Shown here: in pieces, positions 20,804 to 33,295 of the stretch | Layout of the letters: each line of letters starts with the position of its first letter | Position numbering within the stretch: the first letter of the stretch is position 1 | Assembly (NCBI GenBank): GCA_026120035.1 | Contig: JALRME010000031.1 | Coordinates: forward strand, 372,001-436,000 | Length of the DNA stretch: 64,000 nt | DNA from: Coleophoma eucalyptorum | Taxonomy: Eukaryota > Ascomycota > Leotiomycetes > Helotiales > Dermateaceae | Direction: 5' to 3' | The notes under the pieces: model-generated | What the model was told of the DNA's origin: nothing | The model's input: only the letters and a program-made list of their open reading frames with translations | The model's database searches: none | Translations under genes and position numbers: made by a program

Positions 20804-23525
20804 TCAAAGCGTGATAGTTCCTTTCAACACCGGTGTCTGTGCATCTGTCCCAATCCACACCTCTCTAGTCCCCATAGCAAGTGTCCACGTGCGATCCGTC
20901 TGGTTCCAAAAGCTCACCTGTCTCTGTGAAATTGAAAACGTGATTCTACGGAAACCTCCTTCTGCGAGCTCGATTGAGTCGAAACCAGCTAGCACCGACG
21001 TGGCAAACTGAATTCCCGGATACTTGGAGCGTGCGCCTGAAGGTGGACCGATGTATAATTGTGGAACCGCGGCAGCCATGACAGCGCCTTGATTGCGAAT
21101 GGTAAAGGAGACGTCGAAGCTACTGGTCGATGTCTGGCTGATAGCAAAGTTGTTATACACAAAGGTCGTATACGTGAGGCCAAAGCCAAAGGGGAACAGC
21201 ACAGTTGTGTTGGTGCTCAGGTACCAGCGGTAGCCTACATTGATACCTTCAGAAAATATGGCGGTGCCGTTCATACCCTCCACACGATTTGGATAATCTG
21301 GATTCCGTGTCATTGAGCTGTTAACTGAAGCAGGGTATGTGAGTGGGAGGTGTCCTTGGGGACTGCGATTGCCTAAGAGCAAGTCTGCAATGGCCTTGCC
21401 ACCTTCCTGCCCCGGTACGCCCATCCAGAGAACAGCTGCAACTTCGTTGAGCCATGGCATCAAGACGGGATCAGAATTGTGTAAGACGACGACTGTCTTT
21501 GGGTTTACAGCTGCTACAGCACTAATAAGGTCATCAAATCCTTGGATGAGCTGCATGCCGACGGCGGCCGGGCTGTCAGCGTGAGCAAAGACAATGGGGG
21601 TATCGACATTCTTTGCTAGCGTTACAGCTTCGTTTATATCAATATTTCTCTGCTCTGGGGTTACCCACGAAAATCGAACTTCGGTAGAAGTAAAGAACAG
21701 GGCTGGTGCCTCAAGAGTCAAGTTGTGCGCTCCAGCCTCAAGATATACATCTGCTCCATTCTCATCCCAAAAATCCTCAGTTGGGAGTGGACTACTCCAA
21801 GGATGGGTTCCACCATCTAACAAAATCCGGTATCCTGAAAACGTAGTACCGTTGACCGAAAATTCGGTGTTGCTACTCACCGCAAGGTATGCGGTTGCAT
21901 TTGGCGGGCCACCAAACCCTCCAAGGTTGCGTTGGAAGGCTAGGCGATAGTAACCCGTTGTGTTAGCAAGAAGCTTCCCTGTCCATGTGAAGGTCGAATT
22001 CCCCGATAGGGCATTTACCCCCGAGAAGTTGATTACAGAGTCTACACTTGTTGTGACTGAGTCGTTGCGCAGGAGACCAGGCTTGCCACTGAAAGTTCTT
22101 AAATTTGATGACGGGATAACCGTTCCATGCATGTCTACGCCAACAGCAGAGGACACATTTATGCTAGAGCTGGCCCTTTTCAATGCGTCAACAGGTGCTA
22201 ACTTGTGATCCTCAAAGCCAAAAGAGCGCTCGGCAAAGCCGGCACCATTGGTCAGTTGTAATCCTGTCGCTCCAAGTACTGCAATATTTGCTGGTTTTTT
22301 TAACGGTAGTACTCCCTCATTTTTAAGGAGGGCTCCTGTCCTCACCGCCATATAGTATGCGAGGTCATGATCATCCTTGACTACGCTCTGAGGCAGATCT
22401 TCTGCAGTTAAGAGCACATCTGTAGAGTTGCCTTGGGATCCGTGACCATCGAGAATTCCAAAGCGATCATAATTTGAGAGGACTCGGTGTACTGCTCGGT
22501 TAAGGTATGACTCCGAAAGGTTTTTGTAGACATAGATTTGATCATAAAGGGGAATGGTATAGTAGGCATGTTCACCCATTTCCCAGTCCAGGCCTGCAAT
22601 GATCGATGGTGCTGTTGATTTGGTCGCCAACCAATCGCTCATGACGCAACCAGTGTAGTTAAAGTCGCCTCGAAGCGTCAAGTTCATAAGCTCATCGTAC
22701 TGACAGGCTGGTATGCCATTGACTTTGGTACCCTGGCACATGATAGTGGCAGCACCTGCTGCAACTAGCATCTCGTGTGGAGCCCAGTATACCTCGTGGA
22801 GCACCTGGATGTCAACCTCAGAGTTTACATCTCCACCGCTAGCTCCGGTGCTGCTAGGTCCCATTTGCTTGGAATTACCCATGGTCCCCTGGTCCTGAAT
22901 TCCACGAATGCCTTGAGAGCCCAACTGCCCATTGAGATAGGGATCTTCGGAATAGCCCTGATAGCTACTCATCTGAAATGGATCTCGGAGAATATTGACG
23001 CGAGGTGCAAGGGCTATACCTAGTAGCTACTGAGTTCCCATGTCTCTAGGGCGTGAGAGGGAAGTGCAAACTTACTCGCATTTAACAGTCTTGCTTCCTT
23101 CCCAGTAACCAGACCGCCGAGATATGCAAGAGATCGATCAAAGGACGAGGCAATGTTAAGCTGACTGGGAATAGCAGTGGTATTCAGCACGCCATTTATT
23201 CCCCTAATATTCACGTGAGTTTTGAGAGGCAAAGAGTCCAAGCTATACATGGCACTTACGCTTCTCCATCAGCCATTTGGATGGCAGGAATACCAAGTCG
23301 AGGAATTGCGCTGATGTAGCCAGCAAAGTCTTGAGCTCCAGAGTATGGTGTGTGATGGATCAACGAAATCTTCTCCTCTGGAGTTAGTGACAATACGAGG
23401 TCGTTAACCTTGATATTGTCACTCATCCATGGAACTTCTACCAAAGCTTGAGAAATGTCCTGAGCTATGGTACCTGACATCTGGGTTAAGGTGGCGCCGA
23501 GCACCGCAAGCTTTCGTAAAACCAT
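20804..23525 (-). CDS. Beta-glucosidase, glycoside hydrolase family 3, with PA14 insert
   Basis: Exons 23525-23260, 23203-23076 and 23019-20804 join in phase for 869 residues. A signal peptide (MVLRKLAVLGATLTQ) precedes the (beta/alpha)8 domain with LTPEEKISLIHH, IPAIQMADGEAG, LAPRVNILRDP and YSEDPYLNG. The nucleophile Asp is at about residue 260 in CVMSDWLATKST. A PA14-like insert (about 420-570, including FTWTGKLLANTTGYYRLAFQ) sits in the second domain, and a fibronectin-III-like domain with VPQLYIG and GFDSIELAEGG closes the protein. It would release terminal beta-linked glucose outside the cell. Odd: the substrate-binding Lys-His pair of the family appears here as Lys-Gln (SKQMGPSSTGA, about 182-183), see findings. 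Confidence 0.92.
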
Positions 23526-25124
23526 GGCGAGTATAGTCTTGTACGTGAGCTTGGAAGTTATTCCAGAGACAACCTCTGGGAACAAAAGAACATAGGGCGC
23601 TCTTTTAATGTGCGCAACCCCTCCTCCATCCACCTGCCCGCATCTTTACTGAACATCATCGGTTAATCGCATGTGGGGATGGAGCTTTGCGGTTCTACTC
23701 AAGCCCACATCAGAAGGATCAATGACGATGTCTTTGAACTGGCCAGGACTTTACCCTCAATACCCAAAGTGGGCTTAGCCTCGGTGTAATTCAAGTCTTA
23801 GTTTCGGCGTAATGAAGGGACAGAGTAGCATATCAAGCACAGATTGCGGGTGGAGAAGGGTACATTAATTTTATATTCTTCCGGGTCAACAGTTAGAGCA
23901 CATATGAAAAAGGGGAGAAAGTCATGTTAGAGCGCATTTGGTAATTCTTGTGATACAATTAATATGCCGTGTCGAAGGCTATGAGTTTGTGAAGATGTTC
24001 TCAACGCCATAGCAAGCAATGAATGCTCACCCCATGTTACAGTCGTTGTGGGGATCGATGCATGTCGAGTGCGGGGACGTGGAGACCAGAGCTGGTGTAA
24101 GAAGGAAGCAGGATTCCGGCCTTCCGCTCCCGGTTCGGAAGGGTCATCGAGCTTCATGGATGAGGTATAGAGTATTCAGTACAATTTTCAGTGGTCAGGG
24201 CACGGTATCTATCGGCAACTGGGCCTCGACAGTGGGATGCGGTGCGGGGTATAAGCACACGTACAAAGAACATACTGCTTCGTATCTAAATACAGCTGGC
24301 CATTCGCGCTCATTGAAATTACTATCAACCTGATTTAGAGCGGAATCCAATATTGTTTGGTTTTGTATCGAGCTGAGGATATGGTCTCTCTTTCGAATTA
24401 GTTTAGCTGCCTCTACTCTATATGTAGCCACTGCCTCATGTTCAAGAAGAATAGCCAGAGAGTGGTGGAACCTTAAAGGAAGGTTCGAATTAATTGGCGT
24501 GTATCGGGGTCTCGATCCGAGGAATGGAATGAGAATTGTCTTTTTGTTTTGGAGGGCATTGTTTCGGACAAAGCGAAACTAATCCTAAGTCTCTTAACTT
24601 GCCATGGGCGACAGTCAGTTAGATGCTATGGTTCTTCGCGAGAATGGAAACCTAATCAAATTGATTCGATGTTTATATAGGTCTAATACAACATCAGAAC
24701 CGAATGAGATTTACCAAAGGTGCTCTCATAAGGTTTTTTGTGCATGAAGCCATCTAAAGCCAAGTTTTGTAAGTAGCAATACGATGTGACTTGCCTTCCT
24801 TAACTGGTTCCCTTACAACTATTGGTTTTGCTTTTAATGCAATTTTAAAAGTGGTAAGCAATAGAACCCGATGATATTCTTCGAGCAGTTTATCCTAAGA
24901 TTGATACGAGAGTTGGTCGACTCGAAACCGAGAAGGCATAAAGCCGCAAGGGCCGTTCTGCCGTTTAGTTAAGTTGATCATTCACAGATAGCAGAATGTA
25001 GTTTAGATTATCATCCCAATTTAATAGGCAGGCAAGACCTTTTGGACTCCGTACTGAACGACGATTGAATAGGACAAGAAATATTGCTTCGCATCTCAAT
25101 GATCAAAATAGAAATCTAGGAACT
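23526..25124. other. Intergenic
   Basis: 1.6 kb upstream of the beta-glucosidase and downstream of the cupin gene. Several short overlapping frames near 23927-24431, none with a recognisable motif. Confidence 0.5.
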
Positions 25125-25631
25125 CTAAAACGGCCAGATCGCCTGAATTTCCTCTCCATTCACAGTGGGGGCCTCTGCCGGCAGCATTACTCCGACGACA
25201 CGAGACCACTGGTCGGTCTCATTATTCCAACTGTGCATCGTCGCTTGCTGAATCACCAAGTCACCCTGATTTAACGTCACTCTCGACCCATCTTCCAAGC
25301 CTAAAGTCACACTTCCCTTAACCACTATTACATAGTCGAGTGTGATAGAGCGGTGAAAGATGCCCTCGGATTTAGGGGGCAGGTCATATGTAGTGATGGC
25401 TGATCCTGTGGGCGGCATGCCGGGATTCAGTTGCGCTTTGTCTTGGCTACTGTTGACATCTGCTGGGTGCTCACTGCTACACCAGATGAGCGCAAGGTTG
25501 GTACCATCCCCTACAGGCTTCGGTGTAAGATGTGAGTCCTGCTTCACAGTCGCAAGGCCAGCATCGTCGAGGCCGGTCACGACTCGTCGGGGTGCTGGTA
25601 AGGGTGGTGCTGAAGATGGTGGCTCAGGCAT
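25125..25631 (-). CDS. Small cupin-domain protein
   Basis: A single-exon frame of 168 residues from ATG 25631 (MPEPPSSAPPLPAPRRVVTG). The C-terminal half is one cupin barrel: GIFHRSITLDYVIVVKGSVT is cupin motif 1, with one His and an Asp in place of the usual HxH...E arrangement, and LNQGDLVIQQATMHSWNN is motif 2 with its G-D and His. Single-domain cupins of this type are common in fungi, often beside oxidoreductases, and act as isomerases, dioxygenases or have no known activity. Start chosen at the Met of MPEPP; the longer frame to 25703 does not start with ATG. Metal binding is uncertain because only two His are clear. Confidence 0.8.
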   Translation of the reverse strand: MPEPPSSAPPLPAPRRVVTGLDDAGLATVKQDSHLTPKPVGDGTNLALIWCSSEHPADVNSSQDKAQLNPGMPPTGSAITTYDLPPKSEGIFHRSITLDYVIVVKGSVTLGLEDGSRVTLNQGDLVIQQATMHSWNNETDQWSRVVGVMLPAEAPTVNGEEIQAIWPF

Positions 25632-26742
25632 AGTTTTAGGATGCCGATGTGGCTGTACGAGGAAAAATTGAACACGAATATGATCATAGAGAGAGGTAAC
25701 CAAAATCGTGGATAAGAATTTTCAGGGCTATGCAACAGCAGTAGTCATTTGGCCTGACGAGTGATAGAAAGATCTATTTATCAGGCGAAGAAGCTCGAGC
25801 TAGGAGGTTGTGGACATGACTCGTTCACCGGTGGTAGTCTATTTCCTTCCTACAGTTGAATCTTGCTGGAGTGTTGGCTCGCCAAGTCTCTATCTATCGG
25901 GTGCGACGGCTCTCGCCTTTCGGCCGAAGAAAGTGGACAGTCATATCCGAAACCTATCGGCCGATTTCTCGACAAATCCTCGTATTTATGAACCAGAGAA
26001 CCCTTTAATCAGAGTTCTAGTATCTCTAGTATTTGATAGAGGCAGTCGCAAATAGTGTTGACACACACCCGAATGCCAAATACTGAATAGCAAAGTTCTT
26101 TCCACTGCTAAGAGTCGTGTGCGAGCAAGGGTCTCACATATCGGTTGTGCATTCTGTAAATTTAGATCTGACTGTGAAATACAACCAAACTACCACATGA
26201 AATGAAGGTTGGGACATAATTAATGTGTATTTTCATATTCGCAGAAAAATCATACGCTTTCTGTTGGTAATCACTGCACTTCAAGGGATAAATAGCTGGA
26301 CAATGCACAGCGGCTATAAAGCTTTGTTAGTCTTTTTTGCATCTATGCTTGTCACTTCCACACCCGATCTATCTCCATCATAAAACCATTCATCTATAAT
26401 CACGTGAATGTAGCATAGATAAAATTGCCTTTATGCCAATTTGGATTTTTGGTATGGATATCACCATTGCTTGGACGTGTTTTACAAACCGCCAAGCCAC
26501 ACTCCAGTTCACTGATAGGCACGTAATAATTAAAACTGTATCATCTAATATAAATAGTGATTCTGCCATTTTGGCAGCTTCATAATGATCAAGTAATACT
26601 ATCTTGAACCTACCAAACAGAGGGTGTTGTAGGATCTAAAGTGAGGCTGGATATAATGCACAGACATGTGAAAATGGTATTAAAGACACATCTAAAGAAT
26701 AGGATTCTGAATACTTCTCATTGTTCTTTTTTATTGTTGTAG
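25632..26742. other. Intergenic
   Basis: A plus frame at 25810-26055 (81 codons) has no recognisable feature. Otherwise nothing seen. Confidence 0.45.
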
Positions 26743-28224
26743 ATTTATAAACTATGGAAATTATTGAGATCATTAACGATTGGAGTGATTCCTAGGCAAC
26801 AGGAGACAGAAATAATTGTAGCGGTTGAAGAAGTGGTGCTAGCCACAATTTTCTATGACGAAGTCAGCTTGGAAATCCTGCGTTTGGCTGGGCAGGTTGA
26901 ATTAGCCCTTGAGCTATTCGAGGCATCCAATATTTTGAGGTGCCAGGTCTCATGGACGTCAAATATGATCCCTATTCTGGAACATCTTGATGCGATATGG
27001 GTTAACTTGGCGTATAGCGTTGGAGTAGCAACCCTGGCTGAATTTAAAGCTGACAATCAAAGAGGCAAAATGAGAGTCAGCGGTTCGAGTGGTTGGAAGC
27101 TAGATGAGATGTTCCAGGCAATGGTGAGTCTACTTCCGGTCCAAGAGGGTTTTGTAGACCTTAGAGACGGTGGAATGGAGTCAACAGTAAGAACGGTGTC
27201 GTCTGAATATACGCCATTGCTTTGTCCATTGTACTGGGAGCTAGGTAAAGGGATTTCATAAGGACTTCCAAAAAATGGCGTTCAGCCACTACGACTAGTT
27301 GGTGAAGATAGAAAAGTCAGGAATTATACAGCTGAGTAGGATTAGCCAGTTCGATGCGAAGTTGGCTTACCACCCCGGGTGGTGCGCCCGCCGCCCTTGG
27401 GGGAATGGGGATTCATGGGCAAACAGGTAGATTTAAGTGATCCACCACCATATAGCGAAATAGGAAGTTACACTACCACTTTTATGAGAGCATGGGCGTG
27501 ATGCAGTTACTATGATTGGGCTCCCGATTCATCTAACTTGCGGAGACCGCTGGGAGCATTGCTTGACTTCACCCAATACCGGAGCTGTGCCGAGGAGCGA
27601 GACACGGTTTTGGGAGCGTTGAGTCTTGCGACAGGAGCCGAGAAATTTTCAGTGGGTGGTGTTAGTACTCTCGATGGCACATACCGAGAGGCTATTCGAT
27701 GTGGTACTCTTGGTGCGGAGGTCTTGCTCTTGGATCTGGGCGGGACATCCACAAACTCATGTTGGATACCTAAGTATGGCTCTGTCAGCCAAATTCCGCG
27801 TCGACTTTGCAATGCATTGCAGCCTACAGTTGATGAGAGTGGCAGGTTAGTGTGTAAAGCACGGGAGGTCGATATCGACGTGGCTGATAGGAAGAGTTGT
27901 GCGGCGTGGGCCAAAGATCATCAATTCACCGTTGGGATATGTGGGGGACAGAAGGATACTCGCGTGGAATTCAATGGATCGACCAGCCTATTTGGCCGAG
28001 CGTACATTTTGGAACCTGACAGCGACACAAGTAACATGGAGAACAGAATCTTGATTTTTGCAACAGAGATTGACAAGGGGACATTTTATGTGGAGAGTGT
28101 TGGTATCATTACCAAAGGTTACATTTATACCAGAAGGAAGACTGTTGATAATGGAGCTAATGAGACACTGGAAGACAAGCTCATCAATCTGTTGCTAGGT
28201 GGCAGATCCCACGTAGCGAGATAG
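26743..28224 (+). CDS. Hypothetical protein, faintly HET-like, possibly decayed
   Basis: Two long open stretches on the same strand: 26743-27261, which follows an acceptor (TTGTTGTAG) and reads IYKLWKLLRSLTIGVI onwards, and about 27508-28224, which reads YDWAPDSSNLRRPLGALLDF, then YRSCAEERDTVLGALSLATG and ends GGRSHVAR. The phrase C-x-E-E-R-D-x-V-L-G-A-L-x-L resembles the C-terminal part of fungal heterokaryon-incompatibility (HET) domain proteins, where D-R-V-Y-A-x-L-G-L is conserved. The N-terminal HET motif was not found, and the 250 bp between the stretches hold stops. No start codon is certain. I give the call as hypothetical; a HET origin is only an inference. Confidence 0.35.
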
Positions 28225-28896
28225 AAGTGATTATTATTCACGTTCTACAAATTATAGATGTCCGATATCTAAAACAAATTGATTAGCAATATTTGGGAGA
28301 TTAAGGAGTTGGCCATAAAAGAGTCAGTATACTGGCTGGACGATACAAAACGAGTCGGGAATACTTTCTCACTGGCCAGCCCTTCACCAAACTCGTATAT
28401 TAAAAGCAAGCAGTCGTCAAATGGGGCCAACGGCAAAAATTACTCGACAGCCAGTAAGAATTTGAAGATGAGTTCAGATGACTTAGAATGTTTTTGAAGG
28501 TCTAGTGAAGTACTTCTGCTGATATTTAGATGCAGAAGCTCATGTAGGGTAGTATGGGGTCACATGACCTTGGCAATGTTGAAACTAATTGGTAAAGGAG
28601 GCTTGAATAACCGAACAGGAAGCTGGGCTGAAGAGCTGAATTCTCAAACAGTCTGGATTGTACGTAAAGTGGCTCGTTTTTAGTTATCGCCAAGCTCACT
28701 TAATGCTTCCAAGGAGAATGGCGGAAGCCATGTGCACGGACACAGCCTCAGTTAAGAATGCGATGGACAACAGTGCAGCGGCTGTGGCTTTCCAATACAA
28801 AAGGACCACACTCGCCATCAAGTTCAAAATAAATGCCATCATCTTCGACCGCGTGGACCTGCTCTCTTGCTATCACTGGAGACGACGTCATTCATC
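28225..28896. other. Intergenic
   Basis: A 72-codon plus frame at 28279-28497 has no recognisable motif. Likely promoter of the next small gene. Confidence 0.45.
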
Positions 28897-29418
28897 ATGG
28901 GAGGTGATTTCTTCCATTTTGACGATGTGAAGTACGAGGAATATCTTCGTTCGCTCACCGACGATGACCTCAAAAAGACACATGAAAGAAACAAAAAGGC
29001 CAACTCCCACTGCCTCATTATCGTCAGCCTTTCTTTATGCTTCCTCCTCTTGCCCATCACGGCTTGGAAGACCCGAGTCTGGGTCATCGAGCACCGAAGA
29101 CAGAAGCTGATCTGGCATGAGATGAAGACCCGGGGCATGGAATTTCTCAAGGGTCCAAAATGGGAGGACCTAGATGAGGATCTAAAGTTTCAATATATGT
29201 TTGGCCGTATCAGAGTTGATGACTGGGAAGACGTGGAGGATTTGAGGAAGAGGGGCTTTCCATTGTAAGTTTCGCCGCATAGTCGATTTCTTTTGCTGTT
29301 TGGGCATCTTTGTTAACATAATATGCCCAGAGAGGAAATCAGGGCTGCAGTACAGAAGCGAGATGATAAGAAAAATGAGAAGAAGATGAAAAAGAAGGAA
29401 AACTCCGGCCAACAATAG
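28897..29418 (+). CDS. Small single-pass membrane protein, unknown function
   Basis: Exons 28897-29264 and 29331-29418 (66-nt intron) give 151 residues. The acidic N-terminus MGGDFFHFDDVKYEEYLRSL then TDDDLKKTHERNKK is followed by a hydrophobic segment (CLIIVSLSLCFLLLPI, about 50-66) and a charged C-terminal part ending in a lysine-rich tail (KKNEKKMKKKE). The N-terminal pattern (F-x-x-D-D-V-x-Y-E-E-x-L-x-x-L-x-D-x-x-L) is familiar from short uncharacterised proteins widespread in ascomycetes. Splicing of the second exon adds the basic tail after an in-phase junction (Leu). No function can be proposed. Confidence 0.65.
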
Positions 29419-29959
29419 CTCACTTCGCTTCACACAGACCGAAACAAGAACAACATGCTTGGGATTGATGGCGAGTACAAGAAAGCCATAAAAGAGCTCT
29501 CTTTTTATGCCTTCCAAACCTGCAACAGCAAGAAATCTAATCTCGAACAATGAACAATGCTTCTTAGTACATATTAATTAATTATTTGGCAAAACAACAA
29601 CACGGGATGATTCCCTGACTTTCCATTACAAGCGCCCCCACGTCTTAAAATGGAGGGCTGCTAGGATCTAATAGGGCTTGAGTCAGAAACTGGCTAAAGG
29701 GAGGGGATTCACGAGTTGTTATTTAACTAGATATTAGAATTTCGACAGATTACGACACTTAATTATGGTCTTACGAGCCAGCAGTCGTTAGTTTTAGATT
29801 GCCTATTAGTTAATACAATAATGCACCACGTGCACAACTACTCCTTAATAAAATAGAACCTAGACGTTGATCTCAGGGAGGCGGTCCTTGTGGACTACGT
29901 TTAAGCCCATTCCACTTTTGATTACCCGAACTCAGCTTTCGCCTCTATGTACCCCCTAC
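29419..29959. other. Intergenic
   Basis: No gene seen; many short direct and inverted AT-rich tracts. Confidence 0.45.
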
Positions 29960-30094
29960 TCAGTAAAGGGTGATTTGCCTAAAATCTTCCACCCAATGAT
30001 ATATCCTGTTTTTATATTCACCTTCTCTATCCCGTAGAATAGCTCTCTTCAAAACAGCAAATCCATCGCGTACTAGGTCGTCTAGAAAGTCCAT
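29960..30094 (-). pseudogene. Phytanoyl-CoA dioxygenase-like N-terminal scrap
   Basis: Reading from ATG 30094 on the minus strand gives MDFLDDLVRDGFAVLKRAIL then RDREGEYKNRIYHWVEDF, then a TGA at 29960. LxRDGFxVxKxAIxxxRxxxYxxxIYxWLExF is the start of a common fungal PhyH-like (Fe(II)/2-oxoglutarate) oxygenase. The iron-binding HxD part and all the rest are missing, so this is a short remnant or an exon whose partners have been lost. Family assignment is by pattern recall. Confidence 0.5.
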
Positions 30095-30387
30095 ATTCTA
30101 CATCACCCCCTTGGGAGAAGATATAGTTTTTTTGAAAAGGGTCGGTAGAATATCATGTGCATAGATCAGGCCGTTACAAAAGTGCATATATATATTCATC
30201 CTTTCGTAACGGATGAAGATAGTTCAATTCGACTCTTCAGTCCCTATACTAAATAGGCATTGTAATATACTACAGCTCCTACATCCTATCAAATTTTGTT
30301 TCTGATATATGTATAGTCTGTTCTTATGTACTAATTATATACAAGTTAATATCATTTTATACTAGCTGGAGAAAAGTTTTAGTTGTA

Positions 30388-32172
30388 TTATTTCTTATTG
30401 AAAACATTAGCAAACAGATACGACATGTAGGCAATAGCCTCCGCTCGGTAAGTGTCGGGCGCGATATATGCGAGATTAGTGACGTTGACATCGAATACAA
30501 TGTTACGGGGTGCTTCTAGGGTGTACTCAGGCCAGTACACATAGGAAGCTATATAATAAATCAGCTGAGTTTGTCATGATATGTAATAGAGGAGGGTGGG
30601 AGGGGGATAACACATACTACCAGAGTCATTAGGATCTAGTTGATCAATAAAGCTGGCCCACATACGAGACATCATAGTTGCTACCTGAGTGTATGTTTTC
30701 GGCTTTCCAGCAAAAGGAGGTGAGGCAACGATATTGTGATAGCCAACACCTAAAATATTATGGAAGACAAAGGAAACTTCGGTAAAGTGGGTAACACCAA
30801 TAGTCGCATCAACTCCAGCGGGCCATACATTAAACACGTAGCTGTAGCTAGGGGTGCTGTAGTTAGCCCAGGCCTGGCTCATCATTCGACGAGGTACGTG
30901 CTGGTTGTTATCTCCAGCAAAAGCGGCAGCTCGCTTCCACATATAGCCAAGGGAAGCCTGGGATGGCGGAGGACGGCCATTAAGGGTGCTAGGAATGCCA
31001 ATCTCAGGGATATCAGGGTAAAGAGCAGCAAGTGTAAGAGCGGTAGCATTGTCAGCACCAGCCTTGGCCAATACCGCGAGGAACTGTTCGGTGGTGTTGA
31101 TGCCCTTCGTGCCAAATGAGGTGCCCTCGTCGTGATTGCGCCCGTGCAGAATAGGGACTCTGACAAAGTTGCCATTAAGCATCATAGTAGTTCCAGAGCT
31201 TTCTTGGATGAAGTCACCGTCATAGGCAGGACCCCAGCTACCGGAGACGGCAGAGCTGTTCAAGGCAGAGTTGAGCACGCTAGTATCCAGACCACGCAGA
31301 CAGCTCAATGAACTGGTAGCCGAAGTACAGTTCGTGGCGTTAACGACCATAGCATAGGTTGCATCCCACTCGGTAGCATTTGAATAGCTCTTGCCCATCG
31401 CCGTACCGCTTTCCATGATGGCACCGCGGAAGAGCTTGTCGTCGCGCCCACCGTACGCAATCAAATGCACACCTACCGAAGATGCTCCAGCACTCTCGCC
31501 CCATATGGTGACCTTAGAAGCATCTCCGCCAAAAGCACCAATGTTGTCCTGAACCCAGCTCAAGGCCAGGCGTTGGTCACGAACACCCATATTAGACGAC
31601 CCTTCGGTAGCCAGCTCACTACCGTAAAGGAAGCCCCAAGCCTGGAGACGATAGTTGATGCTAACGCCGATAAAAGGGCGACCGGCCAGGACAGACTGTT
31701 CGACAATGAAAGACAGGTTATAGCGAGGGTCAGAATTGCCGCCTTCAACCAAGCCGCCACCATAAATCCACACACCCACAGGCAGTGGTCCATCCACGCC
31801 GTGCGGGCGGATGATGTTCAGAGTCAGGCAATCTTCGCTGACTTTGTTGCCAAGAACCCAATCGTCGCTGCCATAGCCGATGCATTCAGGGGAGTATTCA
31901 GTGGCATTCTTCACACCGGTCCAGGTGGTGTTGATTAGCGGTTGAGGATTATGAAATCGTAGCTCCCCGACTGGAGGCTGGGCAAAAGGAACGCCTAGGA
32001 AAAAGTCCTGGTCATACTGTGAGCTGTAGACACCACCTAGAGTTCCGTTTTTGATATCAACAGTGGGCTGGGTTGAAGAACTACCAGCGGCAGATGTTGC
32101 TGTGGCTTGGGTAGAGAAGAAGGCCGCTTGCACCCAGAAGAAAAGCGTTGCTGCAGATCGTTGGACTAACAT
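30388..32172 (-). CDS. Secreted type-B carboxylesterase/lipase
   Basis: Exons 32172-30621 and 30548-30388 (72-nt intron) give 570 residues. A signal peptide (MLVQRSAATLFFWVQAAFFS) leads into the alpha/beta-hydrolase core: DFFLGVPFAQPPVGELRF, SEDCLTLNI, PVGVWIYGGGL (oxyanion region), and the catalytic triad Ser227 in TIWGESAGASS, Glu349 in HDEGTSFG and His462 in GVTHFTEVSF. The second exon supplies the C-terminal VYWPEYTLEAPRNIVFD. Many N-glycosylation sites (for example NATN, NSSA, NTTE) fit an extracellular enzyme. It hydrolyses esters; the chain length preference cannot be told. Start chosen at the Met preceding the signal peptide; an in-frame upstream extension adds an implausible leader. 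Confidence 0.92.
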
Positions 32173-33295
32173 AGTGATTTTAAAATAAGGCCTATTGTTA
32201 AACTCTGATGGAGTATAAAGATCTATCGAGAGGATCAGCAGCAGATGCTGAAGCGTAAGACTATTGATATATATACACATTTTCCCTTTTTCATTTTTTA
32301 CTTCTTGCCCGTCTTTCTCTTGTTCCTATGACCCTAGGTCACTCCACTTATCCCCCCTCATTTTGCAAACCCCTCTCCCATATGATCACTTGTCGAGTGC
32401 AGAAGTCGGGGATTCGGACTTTTTTTCCCGGGGGGGGGGGGGCAGTAAGGAATAAAATTCTCATTATTAGCCAGCAAGACGCCACTCAATTGTGGAAAAT
32501 GACGTATGTCCAGCTCAGAAGACCATTTGAGGTAATAATGTTTAGTGGGCTTAAGTAAATACCCACCTCCAAGCTTGATTTTAACCGTATTTACACTGCG
32601 CTGATGCGTCCAACTCGGCAGCAGTGGCTCCAACTCCGATTTTCAAAGTCATGTGATCGGTGCAAGGCTCAAAAAAGGGCGATGCCGCTAAAGAGTCGAG
32701 AATAACCCTTATAAGCATATCTCCAAGGCCTGTGATCCACTTGAAAGACCTGCTTTCACCCGCTGAGATATATAACATTGTAAGTAGTAAATTGGTGGCG
32801 GGTGGGAAACTTGCTTAATATGGGACACCTGCTTGTAAACTACGAAAGCGGTCCGTCGCTTATGTAAGTAGTATCACGGGTTTGCCATCTCGCCTCGCCT
32901 TACTTACTACCTTAGCTCCGCAATGCTACGAGGACCAGTACGTTAGTGTGTTCAGAAGTGAGAACTGACTACAGAACGCGGCCTCGGTAATAGATATTTA
33001 GATTTTTGCAGATAAAAGATTGTGTGAAGCGTGTAGCAAGATAGTGTTGCTCACGTCATCTTAAGGATTATACAATTGTTATTGCCTGTTACGCATAGGG
33101 TCTAGTCGTTCCCATATCTATCCGTCCCCGCTTACGTGTACTAGGGCGGCAGAGTAATCTGTAGGACAACATCTATTCCACGGCCTGATCGCATCACTAC
33201 TCGAGTATTCGCTATCTCAATAATAAAGCTCCGCATCATATCCTCGACCAAAATGATAGCGAATCTTTAGCAGAAAGTAGAGACAGAGCGCCAAA
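32173..33295. other. Divergent promoter region between esterase and Zn2Cys6 regulator
   Basis: 1.1 kb. Contains a run of 7 T, 3 C and 13 G (32420-32442). No gene seen; overlapping frames at 32264-32633 on both strands look like chance. Confidence 0.5.

Noticed and set aside
25810..26055. 81-codon plus frame upstream of the cupin gene
   Set aside because: No motif, no splice context and unusual composition for a real exon.
27510..27914. 134-codon minus-strand frame
   Set aside because: Exact antisense of the better plus-strand frame; no start context or family.
31465..31938. 157-codon plus-strand frame
   Set aside because: Antisense shadow of the carboxylesterase.
32420..32442. T7-C3-G13 run as a regulatory element
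   Set aside because: Homopolymers of this kind are common and prone to sequencing error; a G12 run also occurs at 38278.
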